Shown here in pieces: positions 12,901 through 24,900 of a stretch of DNA of 64,000 nucleotides (its first letter is position 1; each line of letters opens with the position of its first letter). The DNA is from Gadus chalcogrammus. Its lineage: Eukaryota > Chordata > Actinopteri > Gadiformes > Gadidae. A program made the translations under genes and the position numbers. The DNA lies in assembly GCF_026213295.1 (NCBI RefSeq), contig NC_079414.1:11596362-11660361 (forward strand). The letters are read 5' to 3'. The notes under the pieces are model-generated. The model was not told the origin of the DNA and searched no databases. It worked only from the letters and a program-made list of their open reading frames with translations.

Positions 12901-15900
12901 GGGTCCTGATGTAGAAGCTGTTGGTTCTGAGGCTGATGTTGTTTTTCCTTCAATTATTGTTTTGGGTACAACAGTAGAAGTGATAGGTCTTGCAGTTTTT
13001 GCAGTTTTCGCAGTCGTAGTTGTTGGTCCTGCAGTGATTTTTGTTAGTTCAGCAGTCGTCTTTATTGGTCCTGTTGTTGTTTTGGGTCCTGCTTTAGTAG
13101 TTGTTGGTACAGCAGTGGATGTTGTTGGTACTGTAGTCGTTTTTGTTATTCCTGCATTAGTTGGTTTCTGTACTGCAGTTGAAGTGAGTCCTTCAGAAGT
13201 AGTTCTGGGTCTTGCATTCGTTGTTATTGGTCCTGCAGTTGTCATTGTTCGTCCTGCAGGTGTTTGTCCTCTTGTTTTGGATTTTGCTCCTTCTGTTGTG
13301 GATGTAGATCCTGCAGACGTTGTTGTTGCTACTGCGGTTGTCAATAGTTCGGCAGTTGTTGTTTGTCGTCCATTTGTTGATTGTCCTGCAGTGTTTTTTT
13401 TTAGTCCACCAGTTGTTGTTGTTGTGGGTCCTGATGTAGAAGTTGTTTGTTCTGAGGCTTTTGTTGTTTTTCCTTCAGTTTTTGTTTTATGTACAGCAGC
13501 AGAATTGATAGGTCTTGCAGTTTTTGTTGGTCCTACAGTTGCTGTTGGTACTGCAGTTGTAGTTGCAGGTTTTTCTGCAAAAGATGTTGATCCAGCAATT
13601 GTTGATGTTAGTTCAGCAGTTGTAGTTGTTGGTCCGGCTGTTGTTCTTGCAGTTTTAGCAGTCGTAGTAGTTGGTCCTGCAGGGGTTTTTCTCAGTCCAC
13701 CAGTTGTTGTTGTTGTGGGTCCTGATGTAGAAGTTGTTGGTTCTGAGAATGTTGTTGTTTTTCCTTCAGTTTTTGTTTTTGATACAGCAGTAGGAGAGAT
13801 AGATCTTGCAGTTTTCGTTGGTCCTCCAGTTTTTGTTGGTACTGCAGTAGTGGTTGCAGGTTTTTCTGCAAAAGTTGTAGATCCTGCAGTTGTTCGTCCT
13901 GCAGGTGTTTGTCCTCTTGTTTTGGATTTTGCTCCTTCTGATGTGGATGTAGATCCTGCAGATGTTGTTGTTGCTACTGCGGTTGTCACAAGTTCTGCAG
14001 TTGTTGTTTTTCGTCCTTTTGTTGATGGTCCTGCAGTGGTTTTTGTTAGTCCACCAGTTGTTGTTGTTGTGGGTCCTGTTGTAGAAGTTGTTGGTTCTGA
14101 GGCTGTTGTTGTTTTTCCTTGAGTTATTGTTTTGTGTGCAACAGTAGAAGTGATAGGCCTTGCAGTTTTTGTTGGTCCTACAGTTGTTGTTGGTCCTGCA
14201 GTTGTGGTTGCAGGTTTTTCTGCAAAAGTTGTTGATCCTGCAGTTGTCGATGTTACTTCAGCAGTTGTAGTTGTTGGTCCTGAGGTTGTTTTTGTTAGTC
14301 CACCAGTTGTTGTTGTGGGTCCTGATGTAGAAGTTGTTGGTTCTGCGGCTGTTGTTGTTTTTACTTCAGTTTTTGTTTTGGGTACAGCAGTAGAAGTGAT
14401 AGTTCTTGCAGTTTTTGTTAGTCCTACAGGTGTCGTTGATACTGCAGTTGTGGTTGCAAATTTTTCTGCAAAAGTTATTGATCCTGCAGTTGTCGATGTT
14501 TGTTCAGCAGTTGGATTTGTTGGACCTGCCGTTGTTCTTGCAGTTTTCGCAGTCGTAGTTGTTGGTCCTGCAGTGGTTTTTGTTAATTCATCAGTTGTCT
14601 TTATTGGTCCTGTTGTTATTTTGGGTTCTGCTTTAGTAGTTGTTGGAACAGCTGTTGATGTTGTTGGTACTGTAGTTGTTTTTGTTATTCCTGCAGTTCT
14701 AGATTTCTGTACTGCAGCTGAAGTTCGTCCTGCTGAAGTAGATCTGGGTCTTGCATTCGTTGTTGTTGGTCCTGCAGTTGTCATTGTTCGTCCTGCTCTC
14801 GTTGTGGATGTGGCTCCTTCTGTTGTGGATGTAGATCCTGCAGATGTTGTTGTTGCTACTGCAGTTGTCACAAGTTCGGCAGTTGTTGTTTTTCGTCCTT
14901 TTGTTGATGGTCCTGCAATGTTTTTTGTTAGTCCACCAGTTGTTGTTGTTGTGGGTTCTGTTGTAGAAGTTTTTGGTTCTGAGGCCGTAGTTGTTTTTCC
15001 TTCAGTTTTTGTTTTGGGTACAACAGTAGAAGTGATAGGTCCTTCAGTTTTTGTTGGTCCTGCAGTTGTTGTTGCAGGTATTTCTGCAAAAGTTGTTGAT
15101 CCTGCAATTGTCGATGTTAGTTCAGCAGTTGTAGTTGATCGACCTGCCGTTTTTCTTGGAGTTTTCGCAGTCGTAGTTGTTGGTCCTCCAGTGGTTTTTG
15201 TTAGTCCACCAGTTGTTGTTGTTGTTGTGGGTCCTGTTGTAGAAGTTGTTGGTTCTGAGGCCCTTGTTGTTTTTCCTTCAGTTTTTGTTTTGGGTACAGC
15301 AGTAGAAGTGATAGTTCTTGCAGTTTTTGTTAGTCCTACAGTTGTCATTGGTACTGCAGTTGTGGTTGCAAATTTTTCTGCAAAAGTTATTGATCCTGCA
15401 GTCGTCGATGTTACTTCAGCAGTTGTAGTTGTTGGACCTGCCGTTGTACTTGGAGTTTTCGTAGTCGTTGTTGTTGGTCCTGCAGTTGTTGATGTCAGTT
15501 CAGCAGTTGTCTTTATTGTTCCTATTATTGCTTTGGGTCCTGCTTTAGTAGTTGTTGGTACAGCAGTTGATGTTGTTGGTACTGTTGTCGTTTTTGTTAT
15601 TTCTGCAGTTGTTGATTTCTGAACTGCAGTTAAAGTGAGTCCTGCTGAAGTAGTTGTGGGTCTTCCATTCGTTGTTATTGGTCCTGATGTAGAAGTTGTT
15701 GGTTCTGAGGCTGTTGTTGTTTTTCCTTCAGTTTTTGTTTTTGGTACAGCAGTAGAAGTGATAGATCTTGCAGTTTTGGTTGGTCCTCCAATTGTTGTTG
15801 GTACTGCAGTTGTGGTTGCAGGTTTTTCTGCAAAAGTTGTTGATCCTGCAGTTGTCGATGTTACTTCAGCAGTTGTCGTTGTTGGTCCTGCCGTTGTTCT

Positions 15901-18900
15901 TGCAGTTTTCGCAGTTGTAGTTGTTGGTCCTGCAGTGGTTTTTGTTAGTCCACCTGTTGTCGTTATTGGTGCGGTTGTTGCTGTTGTGGGTCCTGATGCA
16001 GAAGTTTTTGGTTCTGAGGCTGTTGTTGTTTTTCCTTCAGTTATTGTTTTGGGTTCAACAGTAGAAGTGATAAGCCTTGCAGTTTTTGTTGGTCCTACAG
16101 TTGTTGTTGGTCCTGCAGTTGTGGTTGCAGGTTTTTCTGCAAAAGTTGTTGATCCTGCAGTTGTCGATGTTTGTTCAGCAGTTGTATTTGTTGGACCTGC
16201 CGTTGTTCTTGCAGTTTTCGCAGTCGTAGTTGTTGGTCCTGCAGTGGTTTTTGTTAGTTCATCATTTGTCTTTATTGGTCCTGTTGTTGTTTTGGGTTCT
16301 GCTTTAGTAGTTGTTGGAACAGCGGTTGATGTTGTTGGTACTGTAGTTGTTTTTGTTATTCCTGCAGTTCTAGATTTCTGTACTGCAGCTGAAGTGAGTC
16401 CTGCTGAAGTAGATCTGGGTCTTGCATTCCTTGTTATTGGTCCTGCAGATGTCATTGTTCGTCCTGCTCTCGTTGTGGATGTGGCTCCTTCTGTTGTGGA
16501 TGTAGATCCTGCAGATGTTGTTGTTGCTACTGCAGTTGTCACAAGTTCGGCAGTTGTTGTTTTTCGTCTTTTTGTTGATGGTCCTGCAATGTTTTTTGTT
16601 AGTCCACCAGTTGTTGTTGTTGTGGGTTCTGTTGTAGAAGTTTTTGGTTCTGAGGCCGTTGTTGTTTTTCCTTCAGTTTTTGTTTTGGGTACAACAGTAG
16701 AAGTGATAGGTCCTTCAGTTTTTGTTGGTCCTGCAGTTGTTGTTGCAGGTATTTCTGCAAAAGTTGTTGATCCTGCAATTGTCGATGTTAGTTCAGCAGT
16801 TGTAGTTGATCGACCTGCCGTTTTTCTTGGAGTTTTCGCAGTCGTAGTTGTTGGTCCTCCAGTGGTTTTTGTTAGTCCACCAGTTGTTGTTGTTGTTGTG
16901 GGTCCTGTTGTAGAAGTTGTTGGTTCGTAGTCCCATGTTGTTTTTCCTTCAGTTTTTGTTTTGGGTACAGCAGTAGAAGTGATAGTTCTTGCAGTTTTTG
17001 TTAGTCCTACAGTTGTCATTGGTGCTGCAGTTGTGGTTGCAATTTTTTCTGCAAAAGTTATTGATCCTGCAGTCGTCGATGTTACTTCAGCAGTTGTAGT
17101 TGTTGGACCTGCCGTTGTACTTTGAGTTTTCGCAGTCGTAGTTGTTGGTCCTGCAGTTGTTGATGTCAGTTCAGCAGTTGTCTTTATTGTTCCTATTGTT
17201 GCTTTGGGTCCTGCTTTAGTAGTTGTTGGTACAGCAGTTGATGTTGTTGGTACTGTTGTCGTTTTTGTTATTTCTGCAGTTGTTGATTTCTGAACTGCAG
17301 TTAAAGTGAGTCCTGCTGAAGTAGTTGTGGGTCTTGCATTCATTGTTATTGGTCCTGATGTAGAAGTTGTTGGTTCTGAGGCTGTTGTTGTTTTTCCTTC
17401 AGTTTTTGTTTTTGGTACAGCAGTAGAAGTGATAGATCTTGCAGTTTTGGTTGGTCCTCCAATTGTTGTTGGTACTGCAGTTGTGGTTGCAGGTTTTTCT
17501 GCAAAAGTCGTTGATCCTGCAGTTGTCGATGTTTGTTCAGCAGTTGTGTTTGTTGGACCTGCCGTTGTTCTTGCAGTTTTCGCAGCCGTAGTTGTTGGTC
17601 CTGCAGTGGTTTTTGTTAGTTCATCAGTTGTCTTTATTGGTCCTGTTGTTGTTTTGGGTTCTGCTTTGGTAGTTGTTGGAACAGCGGTTGATGTTGTTGG
17701 TACTGTAGTTGTTTTTGTTATTCCTGCAGTTCTAGATTTCTGTACTGCAGCTGAAGTGAGTCCTGCTGAAGTAGAACTGGGTCTTGCATTCGTTGTTATT
17801 GGTCCTGCAGTTGTCATTGTTCGTCCTGCTCTCGTTGTGGATGTGGCTCCTTCTGTTGTGGATGTAGATCCTGCAGATGTTGTTGTTGCTACTGCAGTTG
17901 TCACAAGTTCGGCAGTTGTTGTTTTTCGTCCTTTTGTTGATGGTCCTGCAATGTTTTTTGTTAGTCCACCAGTTGTTGTTGTTGTGGGTTCTGTTGTAGA
18001 AGTTTTTGGTTCTGAGGCCGTTGTTGTTTTTCCTTCAGTTTTTGTTTTGGGTACAACAGTAGAAGTGATAGGTCCTTCAGTTTTTGTTGGTCCTGCAGTT
18101 GTTGTTGCAGGTATTTCTGCAAAATTTGTTGATCCTGCAATTGTCGATGTTAGTTCAGCAGTTGTAGTTGATCGACCTGCCGTTTTTCTTGGAGTTTTCG
18201 CAGTCGTAGTTGTTGGTCCTCCAGTGGTTTTTGTTAGTCCACCAGTTGTTGTTGTTGTTGTGGGTCCTGTTGTAGAAGTTGTTGGTTCTGAGTCCCATGT
18301 TGTTTTTCCTTCAGTTTTTGTTTTGGGTACAGCAGTAGAAGTGATAGTTCTTGCAGTTTTTGTTAGTCCTACAGTTGTCATTGGTGCTGCAGTTGTGGTT
18401 GCAAATTTTTCTGCAAAAGTAATTGATCCTGCAGTCGTCGATGTTACTTCAGCAGTTGTAGTTGTTGGACCTGCCGTTGTACTTTGAGTTTTCGCAGTCG
18501 TAGTTGTTGGTCCTGCAGTTGTTGATGTCAGTTCAGCAGTTGTCTTTATTGTTCCTATTGTTGCTTTGGGTCCTGCTTTAGTAGTTGTTGGTACAGCAGT
18601 TGATGTTGTTGGTACTGTTGTCGTTTTTGTTATTTCTGCAGTTGTTGATTTCTGAACTGCAGTTAAAGTGAGTCCTGCTGAAGTAGTTGTGGGTCTTGCA
18701 TTCGTTGTTATTGGTCCTGATGTAGAAGTTGTTGGTTCTGAGGCTGTTGTTGTTTTTCCTTCAGTTTTTGTTTTTGGTATAGCAGTAGAAGTGATAGATC
18801 TTGCAGTTTTGGTTGGTCCTCCAATTGTTGTTGGTACTGCAGTCGTGGTTGCAGGTTTTTCTGCAAAAGTTGTTGATCCTGCAGTTGTCGATGTTACTTC

Positions 18901-21900
18901 AGCAGTTGTCGTTGTTGGTCCTGCCGTTGTTCTTGCAGTTTTCGCAGTTGTAGTTGTTGGTCCTGCAGTGGTTTTTGTTAGTCCACCTGTTGTCGTTATT
19001 GGTGCGGTTGTTGCTGTTGTGGGTACTGATGCAGAAGTTTTTGGTTCTGAGAATGTTGTTATTTTTCCTTCAGTTTTTGTTTTTGGTACAGCAGTAGAAG
19101 TGATAGGCCTTGCAGTTTTTGTTGGTCCTACAGTTGTTGTTGGTCCTGCAGTTGTGTTTTCAGGTTTTTCTGCAAAAGTTGTTGATCCTGCACTTGTCGA
19201 TGTTAGTTCAGCAGTTGTAGTTGTTGGACCTGCCGTTGTTCTTGCAGTTTTCGCAGTCGTAGTTGTTGGTCCTGCAGTGGTTTTTGTTAGTTCATCAGTT
19301 GTCTTTATTGGTCCTGTTGTTGTTTTGGGTTCTGCTTTAGTAGTTGTTGGAACAGCGGTTGATGTTGTTGGTACTGTAGTTGTTTTTGTTATTCCTGCAG
19401 TTCTAGATTTCTGTACTGCAGCTGAAGTGAGTCCTGCTGAAGTAGATCTGGGTCTTGCATTCGTTGTTATTGGTCCTGCAGTTGTCATTGTTCGTCCTGC
19501 TCTCGTTGTGGATGTGGCTCCTTCTGTTGTGGATGTAGATCCTGCAGATGTTGTTGTTGCTACTGCAGTTGTCACAAGTTCGGCAGTTGTTGTTTTTCGT
19601 CCTTTTGTTGATGGTCCTGCAATGTTTTTTGTTAGTCCACCAGTTGTTGTTGTGGTGGGTTCTGTTGTAGAAGTTTTTGGTTCTGAGGCCGTTGTTGTTT
19701 TTCCTTCAGTTTTTGTTTTGGGTACAACAGTAGAAGTGATAGGTCCTTCAATTTTTGTTGGTCCTGCAGTTGTTGTTGCAGGTATTTCTGCAAAAGTTGT
19801 TGATCCTGCAATTGTCGATGTTAGTTCAGCAGTTGTAGTTGATCGACCTGCCGTTTTTCTTGGAGTTTTCGCAGTCGTAGATGTTGGTCCTCCAGTGGTT
19901 TTTATTAGTCCACCAGTTGTTGTTGTTGTTGTGGGTCCTGTTGTAGAAGTTGTTGGTTCTGAGGCCCATGTTGTTTTTCCTTCAGTTTTTGTTTTGGGTA
20001 CAGCAGTAGAAGTGATAGTTCTTGCAGTTTTTGTTAGTCCTACAGTTGTCATTGGTACTGCAGTTGTGGTTGCAAATTTTTCTGCAAAAGTTATTGATCC
20101 TGCAGTCGTCGATGTTACTTCAGCAGTTGTAGTTGTTGGACCTGCCGTTGTACTTGGAGTTTTCGCAGTCGTAGTTGTTGGTCCTGCAGTTGTTGATGTC
20201 AGTTCAGCAGTTGTCTTTATTGTTCCTATTGTTGCTTTGGGTCCTGCTTTAGTAGTTGTTGGTACAGCAGTTGATGTTGTTGGTACTGTTGTCGTTTTTG
20301 TTATTTCTGCAGTTGTTGATTTCTGAACTGCAGTTAAAGTGAGTCCTGCTGAAGTAGTTGTGGGTCTTGCATTCGTTGTTATTGGTCCTGATGTAGAAGT
20401 TGTTGGTTCTGAGGCTGTTGTTGTTTTTCCTTCAGTTTTTGTTTTTGGTACAGCAGTAGAAGTGATAGATCTTGCAGTTTTGATTGGTCCTCCAATTGTT
20501 GTTGGTACTGCAGTTGTGGTTGCAGGTTTTTCTGCAAAAGTTGTTGATCCTGCAGTTGTCGATGTTACTTCAGCAGTTGTCGTTGTTGGTCCTGCCGTTG
20601 TTCTTGCAGTTTTCGCAGTTGTAGTTGTTGGTCCTGCAGTGGTTTTTGTTAGTTCATCAGTTGTCTTTTTTGGTCCTGTTGTTGTTTTGGGTTCTGCTTT
20701 AGTAGTTGTTGGAACAGCGGTTGATGTTGTTGGTACTGTAGTTGTTTTTGTTATTCCTGCAGTTCTAGATTTCTGTACTGCAGCTGAAGTGAGTCCTGCT
20801 GAAGTAGATCTGGGTCTTGCATTCGTTGTTATTGGTCCTGCAGTTGTCATTGTTCGTCCTGCTCTCGTTGTGGATGTGGCTCCTTCTGTTGTGGATGTAG
20901 ATCCTGCAGATGTTGTTGTTGCTACTGCAGTTGTCACAAGTTCGGCAGTTGTTGTTTTTCGTCCTTTTGTTGATGGTCCTGCAATGTTTTTTGTTAGTCC
21001 ACCAGTTGTTGTTGTTGTGGGTTCTGTTGTAGAAGTTTTTGGTTCTGAGGCCGTTGTTGTTTTTCCTTCAGTTTTTGTTTTGGGTACAACAGTAGAAGTG
21101 ATAGGTCCTTCAGTTTTTGTTGGTCCTGCAGTTGTTGTTGCAGGTATTTCTGCAAAAGTTGTTGATCCTGCAATTGTCGATGTTAGTTCAGCAGTTGTAG
21201 TTGATCGACCTGCCGTTTTTCTTGGAGTTTTCGCAGTCGTAGTTGTTGGTCCTCCAGTGGTTTTTGTTAGTCCACCAGTTGTTGTTGTTGTTTTGGGTCC
21301 TGATGTAGAAATTGTTGGTTCTGAGTCCCATGTTGTTTTTCCTTCAGTTTTTGTTTTGGGTACAGCAGTAGAAGTGATAGTTCTTGCAGTTTTTGTTAGT
21401 CCTACAGTTGTCATTGGTGCTGCAGTTGTGGTTGCAAATTTTTCTGCAAAAGTTATTGATCCTGCAGTCGTCGATGTTACTTCAGCAGTTGTAGTTGTTG
21501 GACCTGCCGTTGTACTTGGAGTTTTCGCAGTCGTAGTTGTTGGTCCTGCAGTTGTTGATGTCAGTTCAGCAGTTGTCTTTATTGTTCCTATTGTTGCTTT
21601 GGGTCCTGCTTTAGTAGTTGTTGGTACAGCAGTTGATGTTGTTGGTACCGTTGTCGTTTTTGTTATTTCTGCAGTTGTTGATTTCTGAACTGCAGTTAAA
21701 GTGAGTCCTGCTGAAGTAGTTGTGGGTCTTGCATTCGTTGTTATTGGTCCTGATGTAGAAGTTGTTGGTTCTGAGGCTGTTGTTGTTTTTCCTTCAGTTT
21801 TTGTTTTTGGTACAGCAGTAGAAGTGATAGATCTTGCAGTTTTGGTTGGTCCTCCAATTGTTGTTGGTACTGCAGTTGTGGTTGCAGGTTTTTCTGCAAA

Positions 21901-24900
21901 AGTTGTTGATCCTGCAGTTGTCGATGTTACTTCAGCAGTTGTCGTTGTTGGTCCTGCCATTGTTCTTGCAGTTTTCGCAGTTGTAGTTGTTGGTCCTGCA
22001 GTGGTTTTTGTTAGTCCACCTGTTGTCGTTATTGGTGCGGTTGTTGCTGTTGTGGGTCCTGATGCAGAAGTTTTTGGTTCTGAGAATGTTGTTGTTTTTC
22101 CTTCAGTTTTTGTTTTTGGTACAGCAGTAGAAGTGATAGGCCTTGCAGTTTGTGTTGGTCCCACAGTTGTTGTTGGTCCTGCAGTTGTGGTTGCAGGTTT
22201 TTCTGCAAAAGTTGTTGATCCTGCAATTGTCGATATTTGTTCAGCAGTTGTAGTTGTTGGACCTGCCGTTGTTCTTGCAGTTTTCGCAGTCGTAGTTGTT
22301 GGTCCTGCAGTGGTTTTTGTTAGTTCATCAGTTGTCTTTATTGGTCCTGTTGTTGTTTTGGGTTCTGCTTTGGTAGTTGTTGGAACAGCAATTGATGTTG
22401 TTGGTACTGTCGTCGTTTTTGCTATTCCTGCAGTTTTAGCTGTCTGTACTGCAGCTGAAGTGAATCCTGCTGAACTAGATCTGGGTCTTGCATTCGTTGT
22501 TATTGGTCCTGCAGTTGTCATTGTTCGTTCTGCTCTCGTTGTGGATGTGGCTCCTTCTGTTGTGGATGTAGATCCTGCAGATGTTGTTGTTGCTACTGTG
22601 GTTGTCACAAGTTCGGCAGTTTTTGTTTTTAGCCCTTTGTTGACGGACCTTCTGTGGTTTTTGTTAGTCCACCAGTTGTCGTTATTGGTCCGGTTGTTGT
22701 TGTTGTGGGTCCTGATGTAGAAGCTGTTGGTTCTGAGGCTGTGGTTGTTTTTTTACCTTCAGTTATTGTTTGTGTGCAACAGTTGACTTAATAGGTCTTG
22801 GAGTTTTCTTTGGTCCTGCAGTTGTGGTTGCAGGTTTTTCTACAAAAGTTGTTGATTCTGCAGTTGTCGATGTTACTTCAGCAGTTGTAGTTGTTGGTCC
22901 TGCCGTTGTTCTTGCAGTTTTCGCAGTCGTAGTTGTTGGTCCTGCAGTGGTTTTTGTTAGTCCACCAGTTATTGTTGTTGTGGGTCCTGATGTCGAAGTT
23001 GTTGGTTCTGCGGCTGTTGTTGTTTTTCCTTCAGTTTTTGTTTTGGGTTCAGCAGTAGAAGTGATAGTTCTTGCAGTTCTAGATTTCTGTACTGCGGCTG
23101 AAGTGAGTCTTGCTGAAGTAGATCTGGGTCTTGCATTCGTTGTTATTGGTCCTGCAGTTGTCATTGTTCGTCCTGCTCTCGTTGTGGATGTGGCTCCTTC
23201 TGTTGTGGATGTAGATCCTGCAGATGTTGTTGTTGCTACTGCAGTGGTCACAAGTTCGGCAGTTGTTGTTTTTCGTCCTTTTGTTGATGGTCCTGCAATG
23301 TTTTTGTTAGTCCACCAGTTGTTGTTGTTGTGGGTTCTGTTGTAGGAGTTGTTGGTTCTGAAGCTGTTGTTGTTTTTCCTTCAGTTTTTGTTTTTGGTAC
23401 AGCAGTAGAAGTGATAGATCTTACAGTTTTGGTTGGTCCTCCAATTGTTGTTGGTACTGCAGTTGTGGTTGCAGGTTTTTCTGCAAAAGTTGTTGATCGT
23501 GCAGTTGTCGATGTTACTTCAGCAGTTGTCGTCGTTGGTCCTGCCGCTGTTCTTGCAGTTTTCGCAGTTCTAGTTGTTGGTCCTGCAGTGGTTTTTGTTA
23601 GTCCACCTGTTGTCGTTATTGGTGCGGTTGTTGCTGTTGTGGGTCCTGATGTAGAAGTTTTTGGTTCTGAGGCCCTTGTTGTTTTTCCTTCAGTTATTGT
23701 TTTGGGTTCAACAGTAGAATTGATAGGCCTTGTAGTTTTTGTTGGTCCTACAGTTGTTGTTGATCCTGCAGTTGTGGTTGCAGGTTTTTCTGCAAAAGTT
23801 GTTGGTCCTGCAGTTGTCGATGTTACTTCAGCAGTTGTAGTTGTTGGTCCTGCCATTGTTCTTGCAGTTTTCGCAGTCGTAGTTGTTGGTCCTGCAGTTG
23901 TGGTTGCAGGTTTTTCTGCAAAAGTTGTTGATCCTGCAGTTGTCGATATTTGTTCAGCAGTTATAGTTGTTGGACCTGCCGTTGTTCTTGCAGTTTTCGC
24001 AGTCGTAGTTGTTGGTCCTGCAGTGGTTTTTGTTAGTTCATCAGTTGTCTTTATTGGTCCTGTTGTTGTTTTGGGTTCTGCTTTGGTAGTTGTTGGAACA
24101 GCGGTTGATGTTGTTGGTACTGTAGTTGTTTTTGTTATTCCTGCAGTTCTAGATTTCTGTACTGCAGCTGAAGTGAGTCCTGCTGAAGTAGATCTGGGTC
24201 TTGCATTCGTTGTTATTGGTCCTGCAGTTGTCATTGTTCGTCCTGCTCTCGTTGTGGATGTGGCTCCTTCTGTTGTGGATGTAGATCCTGCAGATGTTGT
24301 TGTTGCTGCTGCAGTTGTCACAAGTTCGGCAGTTGTTGTTTTTCGTCTTTTTGTTGATGGTCCTGCAATGTTTTTTGTTAGTCCACCAGTTGTTGTTGTT
24401 GTGGGTTCTGTTGTAGAAGTTTTTGGTTCTGAGGCCGTTGTTGTTTTTCCTTCAGTTTTTGTTTTGGGTACAACAGTAGAAGTGATAGGTCCTTCAGTTT
24501 TTGTTGGTCCTGCAGTTGTTGTTGCAGGTATTTCTGCAAAAGTTGTTGATCCTGCAATTGTCGATGTTAGTTCAGCAGTTGTAGTTGATCGACCTGCCGT
24601 TTTTCTTGGAGTTTTCGCAGTCGTAGTTGTTGGTCCTCCAGTGGTTTTTGTTAGTCCACCAGTTGTTGTTGTTGTTGTGGGTCCTGTTGTAGAAGTTGTT
24701 GGTTCTGAGTCCCATGTTGTTTTTCCTTCAGTTTTTGTTTTGGGTACAGCAGTAGAAGTGATATTTCTTGCAGTTTTCGCAGTCGTAGTTGTTGGTCCTG
24801 CAGTGGTTTTTGTTTGTCCACCAGTTGTTGTTGTGGGTCCTGATGTAGCAGTTGTTGGTTCTGCGGCTGTTGTTGTTTTTACTTCAGTTTTTGTTTTAGG

